From NCBI RefSeq assembly GCF_000756655.1, contig NZ_ARXU01000015.1, forward strand, positions 1-64,000: a DNA stretch of 64,000 bases, in the 5' to 3' direction. Source of the DNA: Alcanivorax jadensis T9 (GTDB lineage Bacteria; Pseudomonadota; Gammaproteobacteria; Pseudomonadales; Alcanivoracaceae). Positions 1-11,522 of this stretch are shown one piece after another (the first letter of the stretch is position 1; each line of letters starts with the position of its first letter). The position numbers and the translations under genes are program-made. The notes under the pieces were generated by a model, which was not told the DNA's origin, did not search any database, and saw only the letters and a program-made list of their open reading frames with translations.

Positions 1-25
1 TGTGGTTGCCAAAATCACCGAGTAA
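1..25 (+). CDS. tuf: Elongation factor Tu, C-terminal end (partial)
   Basis: Only the last seven codons and the stop are inside the window. They read VVAKITE, which matches the conserved end of bacterial EF-Tu (GAGVVAKI-E). EF-Tu delivers aminoacyl-tRNA to the ribosome, and tuf directly upstream of the S10 operon is the usual gammaproteobacterial order. The rest of the gene lies upstream of base 1. The identification rests on a short peptide plus gene order. Confidence 0.8.
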
Positions 26-40
26 GTTCTTTCTTGGTGT

Positions 41-69
41 AAATAGGGGCCGCCTGGCGGCCCCTATTT
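41..69 (+). terminator. Terminator after tuf
   Basis: A perfect palindrome centred on base 55 (AAATAGGGGCCGCC and its complement) is followed by only a short T run. It starts 16 bases after the tuf stop and separates tuf from the S10 operon leader. Confidence 0.75.
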
Positions 70-689
<620 letters not shown>

Positions 690-732
690 CAACGGGCGGG
701 TATTACCGCGACAGGTTGTGAAGAGGTAAACA

Positions 733-1368
733 ATGGCGATTGGTGTGATCGGTCGGAAATGTGGGATGACTCGGGTTTTCACTGAGGAAGGTATCAGTGT
801 TCCCGTGACTGTCATCGAAGTGACCCCAAATCGGGTCTCCCAGCTCAAGGCCGAAGAATCAGATGGCTACCAGGCCGTGCAAGTTACGGTCGGTGAGCGC
901 CGTGCCAGCCGCGTGACCAAGGCGCAAGCCGGTCATTTCGCGAAAGCTGGTGTAGAAGCGGGCCGTGGCGTTTGGGAATTCCGTGCTGAGGCTGGTGAGC
1001 TGCAGCCGGGTTCTGAAGTGACCGTCGAAGGGTTTGAAGCAGGTCAGATGATTGATGTGACCGGCACTTCCAAAGGTAAGGGTTTTGCTGGTGGCGTGAA
1101 GCGCTGGAACTTCAGCACCCAGGACATGACCCACGGTAACTCCTTGTCTCATCGTGCTCCGGGTTCCATTGGTCAAAACCAGACTCCGGGCCGCGTATTC
1201 AAAGGCAAGAAGATGGCTGGCCATATGGGTGCTGAGCGCGTCACTGTCCAGAATCTGGAAGTGGTTCGCGTAGATGCTGAAAAGAATCTGTTGCTGGTTA
1301 AAGGTGCGGTCCCCGGTGCTACCGGTGGTGATGTGATCGTGCGTCTGGCAGTGAAGGCGAAGGCCTGA
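733..1368 (+). CDS. rplC: 50S ribosomal protein L3
   Basis: A 211-residue L3, an early-assembly protein that reaches the peptidyl transferase centre. The [10 protein letters not shown] segment near residue 150 contains the glutamine that PrmB methylates in E. coli. An AGAGG ribosome site precedes the ATG. It is 14 bases ahead of rplD in the same operon. Confidence 0.97.
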   Translation: MAIGVIGRKCGMTRVFTEEGISVPVTVIEVTPNRVSQLKAEESDGYQAVQVTVGERRASRVTKAQAGHFAKAGVEAGRGVWEFRAEAGELQPGSEVTVEGFEAGQMIDVTGTSKGKGFAGGVKRWNFSTQDMTHGNSLSHRAPGSIGQNQTPGRVFKGKKMAGHMGAERVTVQNLEVVRVDAEKNLLLVKGAVPGATGGDVIVRLAVKAKA

Positions 1369-1382
1369 AAGAGGAATAGAGG

Positions 1383-1985
1383 ATGAATCTCAATACTGCC
1401 TCTGGAGGTACCGTTACCGTTTCCGAAGTCGCCTTCGGCAAGGACTTTAACGAGCCTCTGGTTCATCAGGTTGTGACTGCGTTTCTGGCTGGTGCCCGTC
1501 AGGGGACCAAGGCTCAGAAAAACCGCTCTGATGTGAGTGGTGGTGGCCGTAAGCCGTGGCGTCAAAAAGGGACTGGTCGTGCCCGTGCTGGTACGATTCG
1601 TAGCCCGATCTGGCGTGGCGGCGGCAAGACATTTGCTGCGGTACCGCGTGATCACTCTCAGAAAGTGAACCGTAAAATGTACCGTGGTGCGCTGCAGTGC
1701 ATCATGTCTGAGCTGGTTCGCCAGGAGCGTCTGATTGTGGTGGATGAATTCACCGTAGACGAGCCGAAGACCAAGGCTGTAGCAGCCAAGCTGAAAGAGC
1801 TGGATCTGACTAACGTCCTGATCGTGACTGACAGCGTTGACGAGAACCTGTATCTGGGTTCGCGCAATCTGCCTAAAGTCGACGTGCGTGATGCTGACGG
1901 CGTTGATCCGGTGAGCCTGATTGCTTTCGAGAAGGTGCTCGTTACTGTGCCGGCTCTTAAGAAGCTTGAGGAGGCGCTGGCATGA
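1383..1985 (+). CDS. rplD: 50S ribosomal protein L4
   Basis: A 200-residue L4, with the conserved [16 protein letters not shown] loop that lines the exit tunnel. In E. coli, L4 is the autogenous repressor of this operon. Its stop overlaps the start of rplW by four bases (ATGA), indicating translational coupling. Confidence 0.97.
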   Translation: MNLNTASGGTVTVSEVAFGKDFNEPLVHQVVTAFLAGARQGTKAQKNRSDVSGGGRKPWRQKGTGRARAGTIRSPIWRGGGKTFAAVPRDHSQKVNRKMYRGALQCIMSELVRQERLIVVDEFTVDEPKTKAVAAKLKELDLTNVLIVTDSVDENLYLGSRNLPKVDVRDADGVDPVSLIAFEKVLVTVPALKKLEEALA

Positions 1986-2278
1986 ACCAGGAACGTATTT
2001 TGAAAGTGCTGCGTGCTGCGCACGTTTCTGAGAAGGCAACAGTTCTTGCCGATCAGAATGGCACCTTCGTGTTTAAAGTGGCTAAAGATGCGAACAAGCT
2101 GGAAATCAAAAAGGCAGTTGAAGCCCTTTTTGAAGTGAAAGTGAAGGCTGTTCGTACCGCCAACATGAAAGGCAAGTCCAAATTCTTTGGTCGCGTAGCT
2201 GGTAAGCGCGCTGACTGGAAGAAGGCCTATGTTTCCCTTGAGGAAGGCCAGGACATTGACTTCCTGGGCGCAGAGTAA
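1982..2278 (+). CDS. rplW: 50S ribosomal protein L23
   Basis: A 98-residue L23, at the tunnel exit where trigger factor and SRP dock. The motifs [11 protein letters not shown] and [13 protein letters not shown] are typical. It overlaps rplD by four bases and precedes rplB by 18. Confidence 0.96.
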   Translation: MNQERILKVLRAAHVSEKATVLADQNGTFVFKVAKDANKLEIKKAVEALFEVKVKAVRTANMKGKSKFFGRVAGKRADWKKAYVSLEEGQDIDFLGAE

Positions 2279-2296
2279 GGAAGGGAGTAAGGAATA

Positions 2297-3121
2297 ATGG
2301 CGATTGTAAAGTGCAAGCCGACTTCTCCGGGCCGCCGCTTTGTAGTCAAGGTGGTCAACGAAGATCTGCATAAAGGTGCTCCCTACGCGCCGCTGTTGGA
2401 AGCCAAGAGCAAAAACGGTGGTCGTAACAACAATGGTCGTATCACCACTCGTCATAAAGGCGGTGGTCACAAGCAGAAATATCGCTTGGTCGACTTCCGT
2501 CGCAATAAGGACGGTGTTGTAGGCATTGTTGAGCGCCTGGAATACGATCCGAACCGTTCTGCGCACATTGCGCTGGTTAAGTACCTTGACGGTGAACGAC
2601 GTTACATTTTGGCCCCCAAGGGCCTGCAAGCGGAAGACCGTATCCAGTCCGGCGAAGATGCGCCGATCAAGCTGGGTAACGCCTTGCCGCTGCGTAATAT
2701 TCCGCTGGGTTCCACTGTCCACAATGTGGAAATGAAGCCTGGTAAAGGTGGTCAAATCGCTCGTTCTGCAGGGACATCCGTGCAGGTTCTGGCGAAAGAC
2801 GGCCAGTACGTAACCCTGCGTCTTCGCTCCGGCGAAATGCGCAAGGTGCATGCTGACTGCAAGGCCACCATCGGTGCAGTATCCAACAGTGAGCATAGTT
2901 TGCGCTCACTGGGTAAAGCGGGTGCAACGCGCTGGCGGGGTGTTCGACCCACTGTTCGCGGTGCGGCGATGAACCCGGTCGACCATCCACATGGTGGTGG
3001 TGAAGGGCGCTCTTCTGGTGGCCGTCATCCGGTAACACCCTGGGGTGTTCCGACCAAGGGCTACAAGACCCGTACAAACAAGCGCACGACCAAAATGATT
3101 GTGCGTGACCGTCGTAAGTAA
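2297..3121 (+). CDS. rplB: 50S ribosomal protein L2
   Basis: A 274-residue L2, needed for subunit association and peptidyl transfer. The C-terminal [21 protein letters not shown] region holds the conserved histidine near residue 229. It has normal length and a GGAAT ribosome site just before the ATG. Confidence 0.97.
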   Translation: MAIVKCKPTSPGRRFVVKVVNEDLHKGAPYAPLLEAKSKNGGRNNNGRITTRHKGGGHKQKYRLVDFRRNKDGVVGIVERLEYDPNRSAHIALVKYLDGERRYILAPKGLQAEDRIQSGEDAPIKLGNALPLRNIPLGSTVHNVEMKPGKGGQIARSAGTSVQVLAKDGQYVTLRLRSGEMRKVHADCKATIGAVSNSEHSLRSLGKAGATRWRGVRPTVRGAAMNPVDHPHGGGEGRSSGGRHPVTPWGVPTKGYKTRTNKRTTKMIVRDRRK

Positions 3122-3143
3122 GGGATAAAGAGAGGTTCAGGCT

Positions 3144-3419
3144 GTGCCACGTTCACTGAAAAAAGGTCCTTTTGTGGATCACCACCTGCTAAGCAAGGTG
3201 GAAGATGCGGTGGAAGCCGGCTCCCGTAAGCCGATTAAAACCTGGTCCCGTCGCTCCATGATTGTTCCGGAGATGGTGGGTCTGACAATTGCTGTGCATA
3301 ACGGCAAACAGCATGTACCGGTAATGGTTACCGAGCACATGGTGGGCCACAAGTTGGGCGAATTCGCCCTGACCCGCACCTACCGCGGGCATATCGTGGA
3401 CAAAAAGGCTAAGCGATAA
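3144..3419 (+). CDS. rpsS: 30S ribosomal protein S19
   Basis: A 91-residue S19 beginning [16 protein letters not shown]. It starts at GTG 3144 behind an AGAGG ribosome site; no in-frame ATG would give the conserved N-terminus. It forms the head complex with S13. Confidence 0.96.
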   Translation: MPRSLKKGPFVDHHLLSKVEDAVEAGSRKPIKTWSRRSMIVPEMVGLTIAVHNGKQHVPVMVTEHMVGHKLGEFALTRTYRGHIVDKKAKR

Positions 3420-3429
3420 GGTGACAGCC

Positions 3430-3774
3430 ATGGCTACTGAAGTTGCAGCCCGTCTGCGCGGCGCAAGAATTTCGGCTCAGAAAGCCCGCCTCGTAGCGGA
3501 CCAGGTCCGAGGCCTGGAAGTCGAGAAGGCGCTGAATCTTCTGGAATTCAGCCCGAAGAAGGCGGCAAAAATCGTTAAGAAAGTGCTGGAGTCCGCGATT
3601 GCAAATGCGGAAAACAACGACGGCGCTGACGTTGATGAGCTGAAGGTGTCCACGATTTGCGTGGATGAAGGCATGACCATGAAGCGTATTCGTCCGCGCG
3701 CCAAAGGCCGCGCTGACCGAATCCTCAAGCGTACTTGCCACATTACTGTGAAAGTCTCAGAAGGTCAGGAGTAA
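3430..3774 (+). CDS. rplV: 50S ribosomal protein L22
   Basis: A 114-residue L22 lining the exit tunnel. I chose ATG 3430 ([15 protein letters not shown]) over the GTG at 3421 because it matches the family N-terminus and has AAGG upstream at proper spacing. The motif [15 protein letters not shown] is conserved. It lies four bases before rpsC. Confidence 0.95.
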   Translation: MATEVAARLRGARISAQKARLVADQVRGLEVEKALNLLEFSPKKAAKIVKKVLESAIANAENNDGADVDELKVSTICVDEGMTMKRIRPRAKGRADRILKRTCHITVKVSEGQE

Positions 3775-3778
3775 CCAG

Positions 3779-4477
3779 ATGGGTCAGAAAGTTCATCCGG
3801 TCGGTATTCGCCTTGGCATTGTCAAAGAGCACAACTCGCTTTGGTATGCCGGACCGAAGTCTTACGCAGACTGCCTGGTTACCGACCTGCAGGTACGAGA
3901 GTTCCTGTTTAAGCGTTTGAAGAATGCGTCGGTGAGTCGTATCAAGATTGAGCGTCCGTCAGAGAACGTGCGCATCACTATTGCTACTGCTCGACCGGGC
4001 ATCGTGATTGGTAAGAAAGGCGAAGATGTCGAACGCCTGCGCCGCGATGTGGCCGCCCAGATGGGTGTGCCAGTTCACATCAACATCGAGGAAGTGCGCA
4101 AGCCCGACCTGGATGCGCGTCTGGTAGGCGACAATGTCGCTGGTCAGCTGGAGCGCCGAGTGATGTTTCGTCGCGCCATGAAGCGTGCGGTTCAGAACGC
4201 CATGAAGTCCGGTGCTGAAGGTATCAGGATTCAGCTGTCCGGTCGTCTGGGTGGTGCAGAAATTGCGCGTACCGAATGGTACCGCGAAGGCCGAGTGCCT
4301 CTGCATACTTTGCGTGCCGACATCGATTACGCAAGCGTACGTGCTGAAACTACGTACGGCACTATCGGTATCAAGGTGTGGATCTTCCGTGGCGAAGTGC
4401 TTGGTGGCATGGAGCAGGTTCAGAAGGAAGAGCAGCAGAAGCAGTCCAAGGGCGCGAAGAAGCGCGGCCGCGGTTAA
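3779..4477 (+). CDS. rpsC: 30S ribosomal protein S3
   Basis: A 232-residue S3 at the mRNA entry site. The KH domain GxxG loop is visible as [16 protein letters not shown] near residue 80. The C-terminus is a lysine-rich tail ([18 protein letters not shown]). Confidence 0.97.
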   Translation: MGQKVHPVGIRLGIVKEHNSLWYAGPKSYADCLVTDLQVREFLFKRLKNASVSRIKIERPSENVRITIATARPGIVIGKKGEDVERLRRDVAAQMGVPVHINIEEVRKPDLDARLVGDNVAGQLERRVMFRRAMKRAVQNAMKSGAEGIRIQLSGRLGGAEIARTEWYREGRVPLHTLRADIDYASVRAETTYGTIGIKVWIFRGEVLGGMEQVQKEEQQKQSKGAKKRGRG

Positions 4478-4490
4478 AGGGTAACGAACG

Positions 4491-4904
4491 ATGTTGCAGC
4501 CGAAGCGTACCAAATTCCGGAAAGTGATGAAGGGCCGTAACCGCGGCCTGGCACAGCGGGGCAGCAAAGTGTCTTTTGGCACTATTGGACTGCAAGCTAC
4601 CGGTCGTGGCCGTATTACTGCGCGCCAGATCGAAGCGGCCCGTCGTGCAATGACCCGCCACATCAAACGTGGTGGTAAGATTTGGATCCGGGTTTTCCCG
4701 GACAAGCCGATTACCAAGAAGCCTCTTGAAGTGCGGATGGGTAAAGGTAAGGGTTCTGTAGAGTATTGGGTAGCCCAGATTCAACCGGGCAAGATGCTTT
4801 ACGAAATGGAAGGTGTGTCAGAAGACGTTGCGCGTGAAGCGTTCCGTCTGGCCGCGGCCAAGCTGCCGGTAAGCACCCGTGTCGTTACTCGGACGGTGAT
4901 GTAA
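4491..4904 (+). CDS. rplP: 50S ribosomal protein L16
   Basis: A 137-residue L16 near the A-site tRNA elbow. It begins [11 protein letters not shown]. The EVRMGKGKG loop contains the arginine that YcfD hydroxylates in E. coli. Three bases separate it from rpmC. Confidence 0.97.
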   Translation: MLQPKRTKFRKVMKGRNRGLAQRGSKVSFGTIGLQATGRGRITARQIEAARRAMTRHIKRGGKIWIRVFPDKPITKKPLEVRMGKGKGSVEYWVAQIQPGKMLYEMEGVSEDVAREAFRLAAAKLPVSTRVVTRTVM

Positions 4905-4907
4905 GCC

Positions 4908-5099
4908 ATGAAAGCGAGCGAGCTGAAAGAAAAGAGTGTCGAAGAGCTGCAGCAGACGCAAATCGAGCTGCTTGAAGAACAATTCAAGCTGCGTATGAAG
5001 AGCGCGTCCGGTCAGATTTCTAAAACCCATGAGCTTGGGACGGTTCGCCGCAATATTGCGCGCGTTAAGACCATTCTGAGAGAGAAGCAGGGTAACTAG
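4908..5099 (+). CDS. rpmC: 50S ribosomal protein L29
   Basis: A 63-residue two-helix L29 ([15 protein letters not shown]), of normal length, at the tunnel exit beside L23. It is tightly packed between rplP and rpsQ. Confidence 0.96.
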   Translation: MKASELKEKSVEELQQTQIELLEEQFKLRMKSASGQISKTHELGTVRRNIARVKTILREKQGN

Positions 5100-5101
5100 T
5101 C

Positions 5102-5368
5102 ATGGCAGAGGCGAATACAATGCGCCGGACCGCTACCGGCAAAGTCATCTCTAATAAAGGTGACAAAACTATCACTGTGTTGGTAGAGCGCCGGGTCCAG
5201 CACCCGATTTACGGCAAGATTATCAAGCGTTCCACGAAACTGATGGCGCATGATGAAGAAAATACGTGTCGTGAAGGTGACTTGGTCACCATTGAGGAGT
5301 GCCGGCCGCTGTCCAAGCGCAAGACCTGGATGCTGGTAAACGTAGTTGAACAGGCGAACGAAGCCTGA
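5102..5368 (+). CDS. rpsQ: 30S ribosomal protein S17
   Basis: An 88-residue OB-fold S17, an early 16S rRNA binder. The [19 protein letters not shown] and [14 protein letters not shown] segments are typical. It is the last gene of the S10 group. Confidence 0.96.
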   Translation: MAEANTMRRTATGKVISNKGDKTITVLVERRVQHPIYGKIIKRSTKLMAHDEENTCREGDLVTIEECRPLSKRKTWMLVNVVEQANEA

Positions 5369-5384
5369 CGGACCGTTGCTGTGG

Positions 5385-5400
5385 CTGCCTGTAAAGGCAG
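5385..5400 (+). other. Small hairpin at the S10/spc junction
   Basis: A 6-bp stem CTGCCT-GTAA-AGGCAG with a GTAA tetraloop lies in the 50-base rpsQ-rplN gap, the widest gap for several genes. There is no T tract, so it is more likely an RNA processing or regulatory hairpin than a terminator. The E. coli S10/spc transcript boundary is at this position. Confidence 0.4.
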
Positions 5401-5418
5401 AGTTGGAGAGATTTAGCG

Positions 5419-5787
5419 ATGATTCAGACCGAAAGCATGCTCGAAGTCGCCGATAACAGCGGCGCCCGTCGGGTACAGTGCATCAAAGTGCTGGGCGGTT
5501 CTCACCGCCGCTATGCAGGCATTGGTGACATCATCAAGGTCACAGTGAAGGAAGCAATTCCGCGCGGCCGTGTAAAGAAAGGTGATGTAATGACCGCTGT
5601 GGTCGTGCGTACCCGTAAGGGTGTGCGTCGTCCAGACGGTTCACTGATTCGTTTCGACGAAAACGCCGCGGTGCTTTTGAACAACAATAAAGCACCGATC
5701 GGTACCCGGATCTTCGGCCCGGTAACGCGGGAGCTGCGTACCGAGCAGTTTATGAAGATCATCTCCCTGGCACCTGAAGTTCTGTAA
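5419..5787 (+). CDS. rplN: 50S ribosomal protein L14
   Basis: A 122-residue L14 at the subunit interface ([24 protein letters not shown] start). It is the first gene of the spc group, with a GGAGAG ribosome site. Confidence 0.97.
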   Translation: MIQTESMLEVADNSGARRVQCIKVLGGSHRRYAGIGDIIKVTVKEAIPRGRVKKGDVMTAVVVRTRKGVRRPDGSLIRFDENAAVLLNNNKAPIGTRIFGPVTRELRTEQFMKIISLAPEVL

Positions 5788-5802
5788 AGGCGGGTGAAGG
5801 TA

Positions 5803-6111
5803 ATGCTCAAGATTAAGCGTGATGACGAAGTCATCGTAATTGCGGGAAAGGACAAAGGTAAGCGTGGCTCTGTTCAGCAGGTTTTGGACAATGGCCGCCT
5901 CATCGTTGCTGGCGTCAACATGGTTAAGAAACATGTTAAAGCCAATCCTAACCGTGGTACTCAAGGCGGCATCGTAGAACAGGAAGCATCGCTAAACGCT
6001 TCCAACGTTGCCATCTGGAACCCCAAGACGCAGAAAGCGGATCGTGTGGGCTTCCGTTTTGAAGACGGCAACAAAGTGCGTTTCTTCAAGTCCAACGGCG
6101 AAACGCTGTAG
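5803..6111 (+). CDS. rplX: 50S ribosomal protein L24
   Basis: A 102-residue L24 assembly initiator with an N-terminal KOW motif ([13 protein letters not shown]). I chose ATG 5803 because AAAGGCGGG at 5786-5794 sits about 8 bases upstream. The GTG at 5794 would overlap that site. Confidence 0.93.
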   Translation: MLKIKRDDEVIVIAGKDKGKRGSVQQVLDNGRLIVAGVNMVKKHVKANPNRGTQGGIVEQEASLNASNVAIWNPKTQKADRVGFRFEDGNKVRFFKSNGETL

Positions 6112-6123
6112 GTTAGGTGACCC

Positions 6124-6663
6124 ATGAGTGATCTGAAAAAGATTTATCAAAACGACATCGTGCCCAAGCTGAAAGAAGAGCTTGGCCTCGGTAATATCAT
6201 GGAAGTGCCAAAGATCACCAAGATCACCCTGAATATGGGTGTTGGTGAAGCTTCCGCGGATCGTAAGGCGATGGATGGTGCCCTGGCGGACATGACTGCA
6301 ATTTCTGGTCAGAAGCCCCTGGTAACCAACGCGCGCAAGTCTGTCGCAGGCTTCAAGATCCGTGAAGGTTGGCCGATTGGCTGTAAGGTAACCCTGCGTG
6401 GCGAGAGAATGTATGAATTCCTCGAGCGTCTGGTTTCTATCGCCATTCCGCGTATTCGCGACTTCCGTGGTCTGAATCCGAAATCCTTTGACGGCCGTGG
6501 TAATTATTCCATGGGGCTGCGCGAGCAGATCGTATTTCCGGAAATTGATTTCGATAAAGTCGACAAGCTGCGTGGTATGGACATCACCATTACCACCACA
6601 GCGAAAAGCGACGATCAAGCACGGGCGCTGCTGCGCGCCTTCAACTTCCCGCTGAAGGGCTAA
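6124..6663 (+). CDS. rplE: 50S ribosomal protein L5
   Basis: A 179-residue L5, a 5S rRNA binder contacting P-site tRNA. Conserved segments include [15 protein letters not shown] and [17 protein letters not shown]. It has normal length. Confidence 0.97.
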   Translation: MSDLKKIYQNDIVPKLKEELGLGNIMEVPKITKITLNMGVGEASADRKAMDGALADMTAISGQKPLVTNARKSVAGFKIREGWPIGCKVTLRGERMYEFLERLVSIAIPRIRDFRGLNPKSFDGRGNYSMGLREQIVFPEIDFDKVDKLRGMDITITTTAKSDDQARALLRAFNFPLKG

Positions 6664-6674
6664 GAGGATTTATC

Positions 6675-6980
6675 ATGGCTAAAGAATCCATGAAAAACCG
6701 GGAAGCAAAACGCGCTAAGCTGGTTAAGCGTTTTGCCGCCAAGCGTGCAGCGCTTAAGGCGATTATCCAGGATCCCAATGCAGAACCTGAAGCGAAGTGG
6801 GATGCTCAGCTTCAGCTGCAAAAATTGCCGCGCGATTCTTCCCCGGTTCGTCAGCGTAATCGCTGTCGTATCACCGGTCGTCCGCACGGCTACTACCGCA
6901 AGTTCGGCCTGAGCCGGATCAAGCTGCGTGAAGCAGCGATGCGCGGTGATGTTCCCGGTCTGGTTAAAGCCAGCTGGTAA
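6675..6980 (+). CDS. rpsN: 30S ribosomal protein S14 (zinc-free form)
   Basis: A 101-residue S14 of the long form, lacking the CxxC pairs of the 61-residue zinc form. The motif [21 protein letters not shown] is conserved. It assembles in the 30S head. Confidence 0.96.
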   Translation: MAKESMKNREAKRAKLVKRFAAKRAALKAIIQDPNAEPEAKWDAQLQLQKLPRDSSPVRQRNRCRITGRPHGYYRKFGLSRIKLREAAMRGDVPGLVKASW

Positions 6981-7006
6981 GCAAAGTTAAGCGGAGCGAT
7001 TGCGGC

Positions 7007-7399
7007 ATGAGCATGCAAGATACCATGGCGGATATGTTAACTCGTATCCGTAACGCCCAGATGGCCGAGAAAGTACAGGTCGAGATTCCTGCCTCCAAGG
7101 CAAAGGAAGCTGTAGCCAAAGTACTGAAGGAAGAGGGCTTCATTGCTGATTACAAGATCAGCGATGACAAGAAACCGGTAATGACGGTTGAGCTTAAGTA
7201 TTTCGAAGGCAGCCCGGTGATTGACACTATCAAACGGGTAAGTCGTCCTGGTCTGCGGGTCTACAAGGCCGCGGGTGAGATTCCTAAGGTCAAAGGTGGC
7301 CTGGGTATCATGATCGTATCCACCAATCAGGGCATTATTTCTGACCGCGCAGCGCGCAAAGCCAATGTTGGTGGCGAGCTGATCTGCGAAGTGTCCTAA
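7007..7399 (+). CDS. rpsH: 30S ribosomal protein S8
   Basis: A 130-residue S8, a primary 16S rRNA binder and, in E. coli, the autogenous repressor of the spc operon. The start [17 protein letters not shown] and the [12 protein letters not shown] motif are diagnostic. Confidence 0.97.
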   Translation: MSMQDTMADMLTRIRNAQMAEKVQVEIPASKAKEAVAKVLKEEGFIADYKISDDKKPVMTVELKYFEGSPVIDTIKRVSRPGLRVYKAAGEIPKVKGGLGIMIVSTNQGIISDRAARKANVGGELICEVS

Positions 7400-7430
7400 C
7401 AGAAGTGGCGTAGACGGGTTAGGTGCAGCA

Positions 7431-7964
7431 ATGTCTAGAGTAGCTAAAAGTCCGGTAAATCTGCCGAAGGGCGTCGAAGTCAAAGTCGACGGCCAGAAAG
7501 TCACCGTTAAAGGTGGCAAAGGCAGCCTGGAGCACGAAGTACACGAGCTGGTAGCCGTGTCCCTGGATGACGGTGTGGTATCTGTTAAGCCGCACGATGA
7601 TTCCCAGAAGGCATGGGCGTTGGCAGGAACTTCGCGTGCTCTGCTGAATAACATGGTGACTGGCGTTGCCGAAGGGTTCGAGCGTAAGCTTCAGCTCCTC
7701 GGCGTGGGTTATCGCGCGCAGGCTCAGGGCAAGGTACTGAACCTGACCCTCGGTTTCTCCCATCCGGTAGCTTTCGAGTTGCCCGAAGGGATTACCGTTG
7801 AAACCCCGAGCCAGACCGAAATTGTCATTAAAGGCATTGATAAGCAGCTGGTTGGTCAGGTTGCTGCCAATGTTCGGGCCTTCCGTCCGCCTGAGCCCTA
7901 CAAGGGCAAAGGGGTGCGCTATGCTGATGAGCAAGTGCGCCGTAAGGAAGCCAAGAAGAAATAA
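7431..7964 (+). CDS. rplF: 50S ribosomal protein L6
   Basis: A 177-residue L6 near the sarcin-ricin loop. The C-terminal signature [14 protein letters not shown] is present. Confidence 0.97.
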   Translation: MSRVAKSPVNLPKGVEVKVDGQKVTVKGGKGSLEHEVHELVAVSLDDGVVSVKPHDDSQKAWALAGTSRALLNNMVTGVAEGFERKLQLLGVGYRAQAQGKVLNLTLGFSHPVAFELPEGITVETPSQTEIVIKGIDKQLVGQVAANVRAFRPPEPYKGKGVRYADEQVRRKEAKKK

Positions 7965-7981
7965 TTGTCGAGATTGATGCC

Positions 7982-8332
7982 ATGAAAGACAAAAAAGTTT
8001 CACGTCTACGCAGGGCCAAGCGCACTCGCCTGAAGATTCGCGAGTTGGGCGAAGTTCGCCTTTGCGTACATCGTACCCCGCGTCATATTTATGCGCAGGT
8101 GATCTCTGTCGCTGGTGACCAGGTGCTGGCATCTGCAAGCACGGTCGAAAAAGACCTGCGTGCAGACGCGACGGGCAATGCTGACGCAGCGGTTAAAGTT
8201 GGCCAGCTGATTGCTCAGCGTGCCAAGGAAGCGGGCATTGAGCGCGTAGCCTTTGACCGTTCTGGTTTCAAATATCACGGCCGTGTTAAAGCGCTGGCGG
8301 ATGCCGCGCGTGAAAACGGTCTTGAATTCTAA
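7982..8332 (+). CDS. rplR: 50S ribosomal protein L18
   Basis: A 116-residue L18, a 5S rRNA binder with a basic N-terminus ([16 protein letters not shown]) and the [21 protein letters not shown] ending of the family. Confidence 0.96.
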   Translation: MKDKKVSRLRRAKRTRLKIRELGEVRLCVHRTPRHIYAQVISVAGDQVLASASTVEKDLRADATGNADAAVKVGQLIAQRAKEAGIERVAFDRSGFKYHGRVKALADAARENGLEF

Positions 8333-8344
8333 GGGTGCTTGGTT

Positions 8345-8842
8345 ATGGCGAAGGTTGATCCCAACGAAGGTCTGCAGGAAAAGCTGGTTCAGGTAAACCG
8401 GGTTGCTAAAGTTGTTAAAGGCGGCCGTATTTTCGGTTTTACCGCGTTGACCGTAGTGGGTGACGGCAAGGGTAAGGTCGGCTTTGGTCGTGGTAAGGCC
8501 CGTGAAGTGCCTGCCGCTATCCAGAAAGCCCTGGAAGCTGCCCGCCGCAACATGATTCAGGTGGAGCTGAATGGCACCACCATCCAGCACCCCATGAAGG
8601 CCCGTCACGGTGCCTCCAAGGTGTATATGCAGCCGGCCGATGACGGTACCGGTGTAATTGCCGGCGGTGCCATGCGCGCCGTGCTGGAAGTCGCAGGCGT
8701 TCAGAATGTACTGGCCAAGTGTTATGGCTCCACCAATCCGGTAAACGTGGTTCGGGCTACTTTCAATGGCCTGAAGTCCATGGCTTCTCCGGAGTCTGTG
8801 GCTGCCAAGCGTGGCAAGTCTGTCGAAGACATTCTGAACTAA
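8345..8842 (+). CDS. rpsE: 30S ribosomal protein S5
   Basis: A 165-residue S5, important for decoding fidelity at the mRNA entrance. I chose ATG 8345, nine bases after AAGGG (8331-8335), over the TTG at 8339. The [19 protein letters not shown] motif is conserved. Confidence 0.95.
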   Translation: MAKVDPNEGLQEKLVQVNRVAKVVKGGRIFGFTALTVVGDGKGKVGFGRGKAREVPAAIQKALEAARRNMIQVELNGTTIQHPMKARHGASKVYMQPADDGTGVIAGGAMRAVLEVAGVQNVLAKCYGSTNPVNVVRATFNGLKSMASPESVAAKRGKSVEDILN

Positions 8843-8865
8843 GCGCAGATAACGGAATCGTTACG

Positions 8866-9048
8866 ATGGCTGATAAGATCAAGGTAAAGCTGGTTAAGAG
8901 CATCAACGGCCGGCTGGAAAAGCATAGGGCCTCTGTGCGCGGTCTCGGTCTGCGCCGCATTGGCCACACTGTGGAAGTTGAAGATACCCCGGCAGTACGC
9001 GGCATGATCAACAAGGTCGCGTATCTGGTGCAGGTAGAGGGAGAATAA
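8866..9048 (+). CDS. rpmD: 50S ribosomal protein L30
   Basis: A 60-residue L30 ([12 protein letters not shown]...), identified from [20 protein letters not shown]. The longer frame open upstream runs through rpsE and is not used. The ATG at 8866 gives the family N-terminus. Confidence 0.94.
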   Translation: MADKIKVKLVKSINGRLEKHRASVRGLGLRRIGHTVEVEDTPAVRGMINKVAYLVQVEGE

Positions 9049-9051
9049 GTG

Positions 9052-9486
9052 ATGCGTCTGAATGATCTGCATCCCGCTGAAGGTTCCCGTCCGGACGCCA
9101 AGCGCGTTGGTCGTGGTATCGGCTCCGGCCTGGGCAAGACCGGTGGTCGCGGCCACAAGGGTCAGAAGTCCCGTTCCGGCGGTACTGTGAAGCCCGGTTT
9201 CGAGGGTGGCCAAATGCCGCTGCAGCGTCGTGTGCCGAAGTTCGGTTTCACGTCCAAGCTGGCTATGGGCACCGCGGAAGTTCGCCTGGCCGAACTTGCC
9301 AAAGTTGACGGCGACGTGATTGACCTGGCCGCCCTCAAAGCAGCCAATGTTGTGCGTCGTGACATGAAGCGCGCCAAGATTGTTCTGCAGGGTGAAATCG
9401 ACCGTGCAGTGACCATTCGCGGCGTAGCGATCAGCAAAGGCGCCCGTGAAGCGGTCGAAAAAGCTGGCGGTAAAGTCGAAGAATAA
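9052..9486 (+). CDS. rplO: 50S ribosomal protein L15
   Basis: A 144-residue L15, a late-assembly protein. [14 protein letters not shown] at the start and [13 protein letters not shown] are the family signatures. The ATG at 9052 is preferred over the adjacent GTG 9049 by homology. Confidence 0.96.
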   Translation: MRLNDLHPAEGSRPDAKRVGRGIGSGLGKTGGRGHKGQKSRSGGTVKPGFEGGQMPLQRRVPKFGFTSKLAMGTAEVRLAELAKVDGDVIDLAALKAANVVRRDMKRAKIVLQGEIDRAVTIRGVAISKGAREAVEKAGGKVEE

Positions 9487-9497
9487 GGCAGCGCTTT

Positions 9498-10880
9498 ATG
9501 GCGAAGAATCGCGCTCAGACACTGAATGGTGGTCCGCCCAAAGCTGACAGCAGCGCAATGCGTGAGCTGTGGCGGCGTATCGGTTTTCTGTTGGGCGCCC
9601 TGGTGGTGTTCCGGATCGGGGCACACATCCCGGTCCCGGGCATGAACCCGGAAGCGTTGCAACAGATGTTCAACAACAACCGGGACACCATTCTTGGCCT
9701 GTTCAACATGTTTTCCGGGGGTTCCCTGGAACGCATGAGTATTTTTGCGTTGGGCATCATGCCCTACATTACTGCCAGCATCGTGATTCAGCTGATGACA
9801 GCAGTGGTGCCCACCCTGGAGCAGCTCCGAAAGGAAGGCGAACAGGGTCGGCGCAAGATAACCCAGTACACCCGTTATCTGACGGTGGTTCTGGGTGGCA
9901 TCCAGTCTTTCGGCATGGTGGCCGGACTGAACAGCCAGGGCATTACACTGTTGCCGGAAACGGCCAGCACTATGCAGGTTGCAAGCTTCTATTTTGTTGC
10001 TGTAACCACCTTGCTGACCGGTACCGTATTCCTGATGTGGTTGGGTGAGCAGATTACCGAGCGTGGTATCGGCAATGGCATTTCCATGCTGATCTTCGCT
10101 TCTATCGTGTCAGGCCTGCCTGGCGCCATTGCACAGACCTTTGAGTCTGCACGTACTGGTGACCTGAGTCTGATCATGATGTTGTTTGTGTTCCTGGTGG
10201 CCCTCGCCGTGATTTTCGGGGTGGTCTTCATGGAGCGTGGACAGCGCCGTATTACGGTGAATTATGCCCGTCGTCAGCAGGGACGTCGTGTGTACGCAGC
10301 GCAGCAGAGTCATCTGCCGCTGAAGGTGAACATGGCAGGTGTTATTCCGGCTATCTTTGCCAGCTCCATTTTGCTATTTCCGGCTTCACTGACCCAGTGG
10401 TTCAGTGATTCCAATCCGGATTCCTGGTGGGGCCAGGCACTGAGAAACGTGAGTGATGCTCTGCTGCCGGGTACGCCGCTATATATCTTGCTGTTTACCC
10501 TGGCAATCGTGTTCTTCTGCTACTTTTATACTGCGCTGGTGTTCAATCCGAAGGATGTCGCCGACAACCTGAAGAAATCCGGCGCTTATATTCCGGGTAT
10601 TCGCCCGGGCGAGCAATCTGCTCGCTATATCGACACAGTGATGGGACGTTTGACCCTGATCGGTTCGGTATACATGACGCTGGTGTGCTTGCTGCCGCTG
10701 GGTCTGCAAGCAGTTGCCAACGTGCCTTTCTATCTGGGCGGCACCTCCCTGCTGATTGTAGTGGTGGTAGTGATGGACTTCTGGTCGCAGGTTAATTCGC
10801 ACCTGACGTCCACCCAGTATGAGAAGTTGATGAAGAAATCCAACCTGAAAGGGTATGGTGGCACCGGTCTGGTGCGTTAA
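9498..10880 (+). CDS. secY: Protein translocase channel subunit SecY
   Basis: A 460-residue, ten-helix SecY, the channel of the Sec translocon in the inner membrane. Visible signatures are [11 protein letters not shown] in TM1, [22 protein letters not shown] in the plug/TM2 region, [16 protein letters not shown] on cytoplasmic loop 4 and [13 protein letters not shown] later on. It is slightly longer than E. coli SecY (443). Its place inside spc between rplO and rpmJ is standard. Confidence 0.97.
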   Translation: MAKNRAQTLNGGPPKADSSAMRELWRRIGFLLGALVVFRIGAHIPVPGMNPEALQQMFNNNRDTILGLFNMFSGGSLERMSIFALGIMPYITASIVIQLMTAVVPTLEQLRKEGEQGRRKITQYTRYLTVVLGGIQSFGMVAGLNSQGITLLPETASTMQVASFYFVAVTTLLTGTVFLMWLGEQITERGIGNGISMLIFASIVSGLPGAIAQTFESARTGDLSLIMMLFVFLVALAVIFGVVFMERGQRRITVNYARRQQGRRVYAAQQSHLPLKVNMAGVIPAIFASSILLFPASLTQWFSDSNPDSWWGQALRNVSDALLPGTPLYILLFTLAIVFFCYFYTALVFNPKDVADNLKKSGAYIPGIRPGEQSARYIDTVMGRLTLIGSVYMTLVCLLPLGLQAVANVPFYLGGTSLLIVVVVVMDFWSQVNSHLTSTQYEKLMKKSNLKGYGGTGLVR

Positions 10881-10897
10881 CGAACGAGGCGAGTGCG

Positions 10898-11014
10898 ATG
10901 AAAGTTCAGGCTTCTGTGAAGAAGATCTGCCGAAACTGCAAAGTGATCCGTCGTAAGGGTCGCGTCATGGTTATCTGCAGTGCCGAACCCCGGCACAAGC
11001 AGCGCCAGGGTTAA
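10898..11014 (+). CDS. rpmJ: 50S ribosomal protein L36 (zinc-binding form)
   Basis: A 38-residue protein, [20 protein letters not shown], ending [10 protein letters not shown]. Cys11, Cys14, Cys27 and His33, the zinc ligands of this form, are all present. It lies 17 bases after secY, as in the E. coli spc operon. Confidence 0.95.
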   Translation: MKVQASVKKICRNCKVIRRKGRVMVICSAEPRHKQRQG

Positions 11015-11064
11015 GGTTACGTCTTCTTTTAAGTGTTTGGTTGAAATTCAGTCGGCGTAGCGCT

Positions 11065-11096
11065 AGACTCTGCCGCCTTTCGGCGCCCTAGAGTCT
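11065..11096 (+). promoter_or_regulatory. Hairpin in the alpha operon leader
   Basis: In the 116-base rpmJ-rpsM gap, AGACTCT (11065-11071) pairs with AGAGTCT (11090-11096) and an inner GCCG/CGGC pairs around a CCTTT loop. There is no T tract. In E. coli, S4 represses the alpha operon through a pseudoknot in this position, so this is a candidate S4-responsive leader. The match is positional only. Confidence 0.45.
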
Positions 11097-11130
11097 GGCG
11101 CCACCCGTTTTGTGAATCGGAGATATTCGG

Positions 11131-11487
11131 ATGGCCCGTATTGCAGGCGTTAACATCCCGGAAAATAAGCACACGGTGATTTCTCTCACCTACATCTTCG
11201 GGATCGGTCGTACCCGTGCAGCAGAAATCTGCACATCGGCCGGTATTGATCAGACCGCGAAAGTTCGTGATCTGAGCGGTGAACAACTTGACGTCATTCG
11301 TGGCGAAGTAGCCAAGTTGTCTACCGAAGGTGACCTGCGCCGGGAAATCACAATGAACATCAAGCGTCTGATGGACCTCGGTTGCTACCGTGGTATCCGT
11401 CATCGTCGCGGCTTGCCACTGCGTGGCCAGCGTACCAAGACCAATGCTCGGACTCGTAAAGGTCCGCGTAAACCGATTCGCAAATAA
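11131..11487 (+). CDS. rpsM: 30S ribosomal protein S13
   Basis: A 118-residue S13 of the 30S head, contacting the P-site and bridging to the 50S. It begins [14 protein letters not shown] and has the basic tail [17 protein letters not shown]. It is the first gene of the alpha group. Confidence 0.97.
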   Translation: MARIAGVNIPENKHTVISLTYIFGIGRTRAAEICTSAGIDQTAKVRDLSGEQLDVIRGEVAKLSTEGDLRREITMNIKRLMDLGCYRGIRHRRGLPLRGQRTKTNARTRKGPRKPIRK

Positions 11488-11522
11488 GCTGAAACGTCAG
11501 CGGCTGGATTTGGATAGGCATT

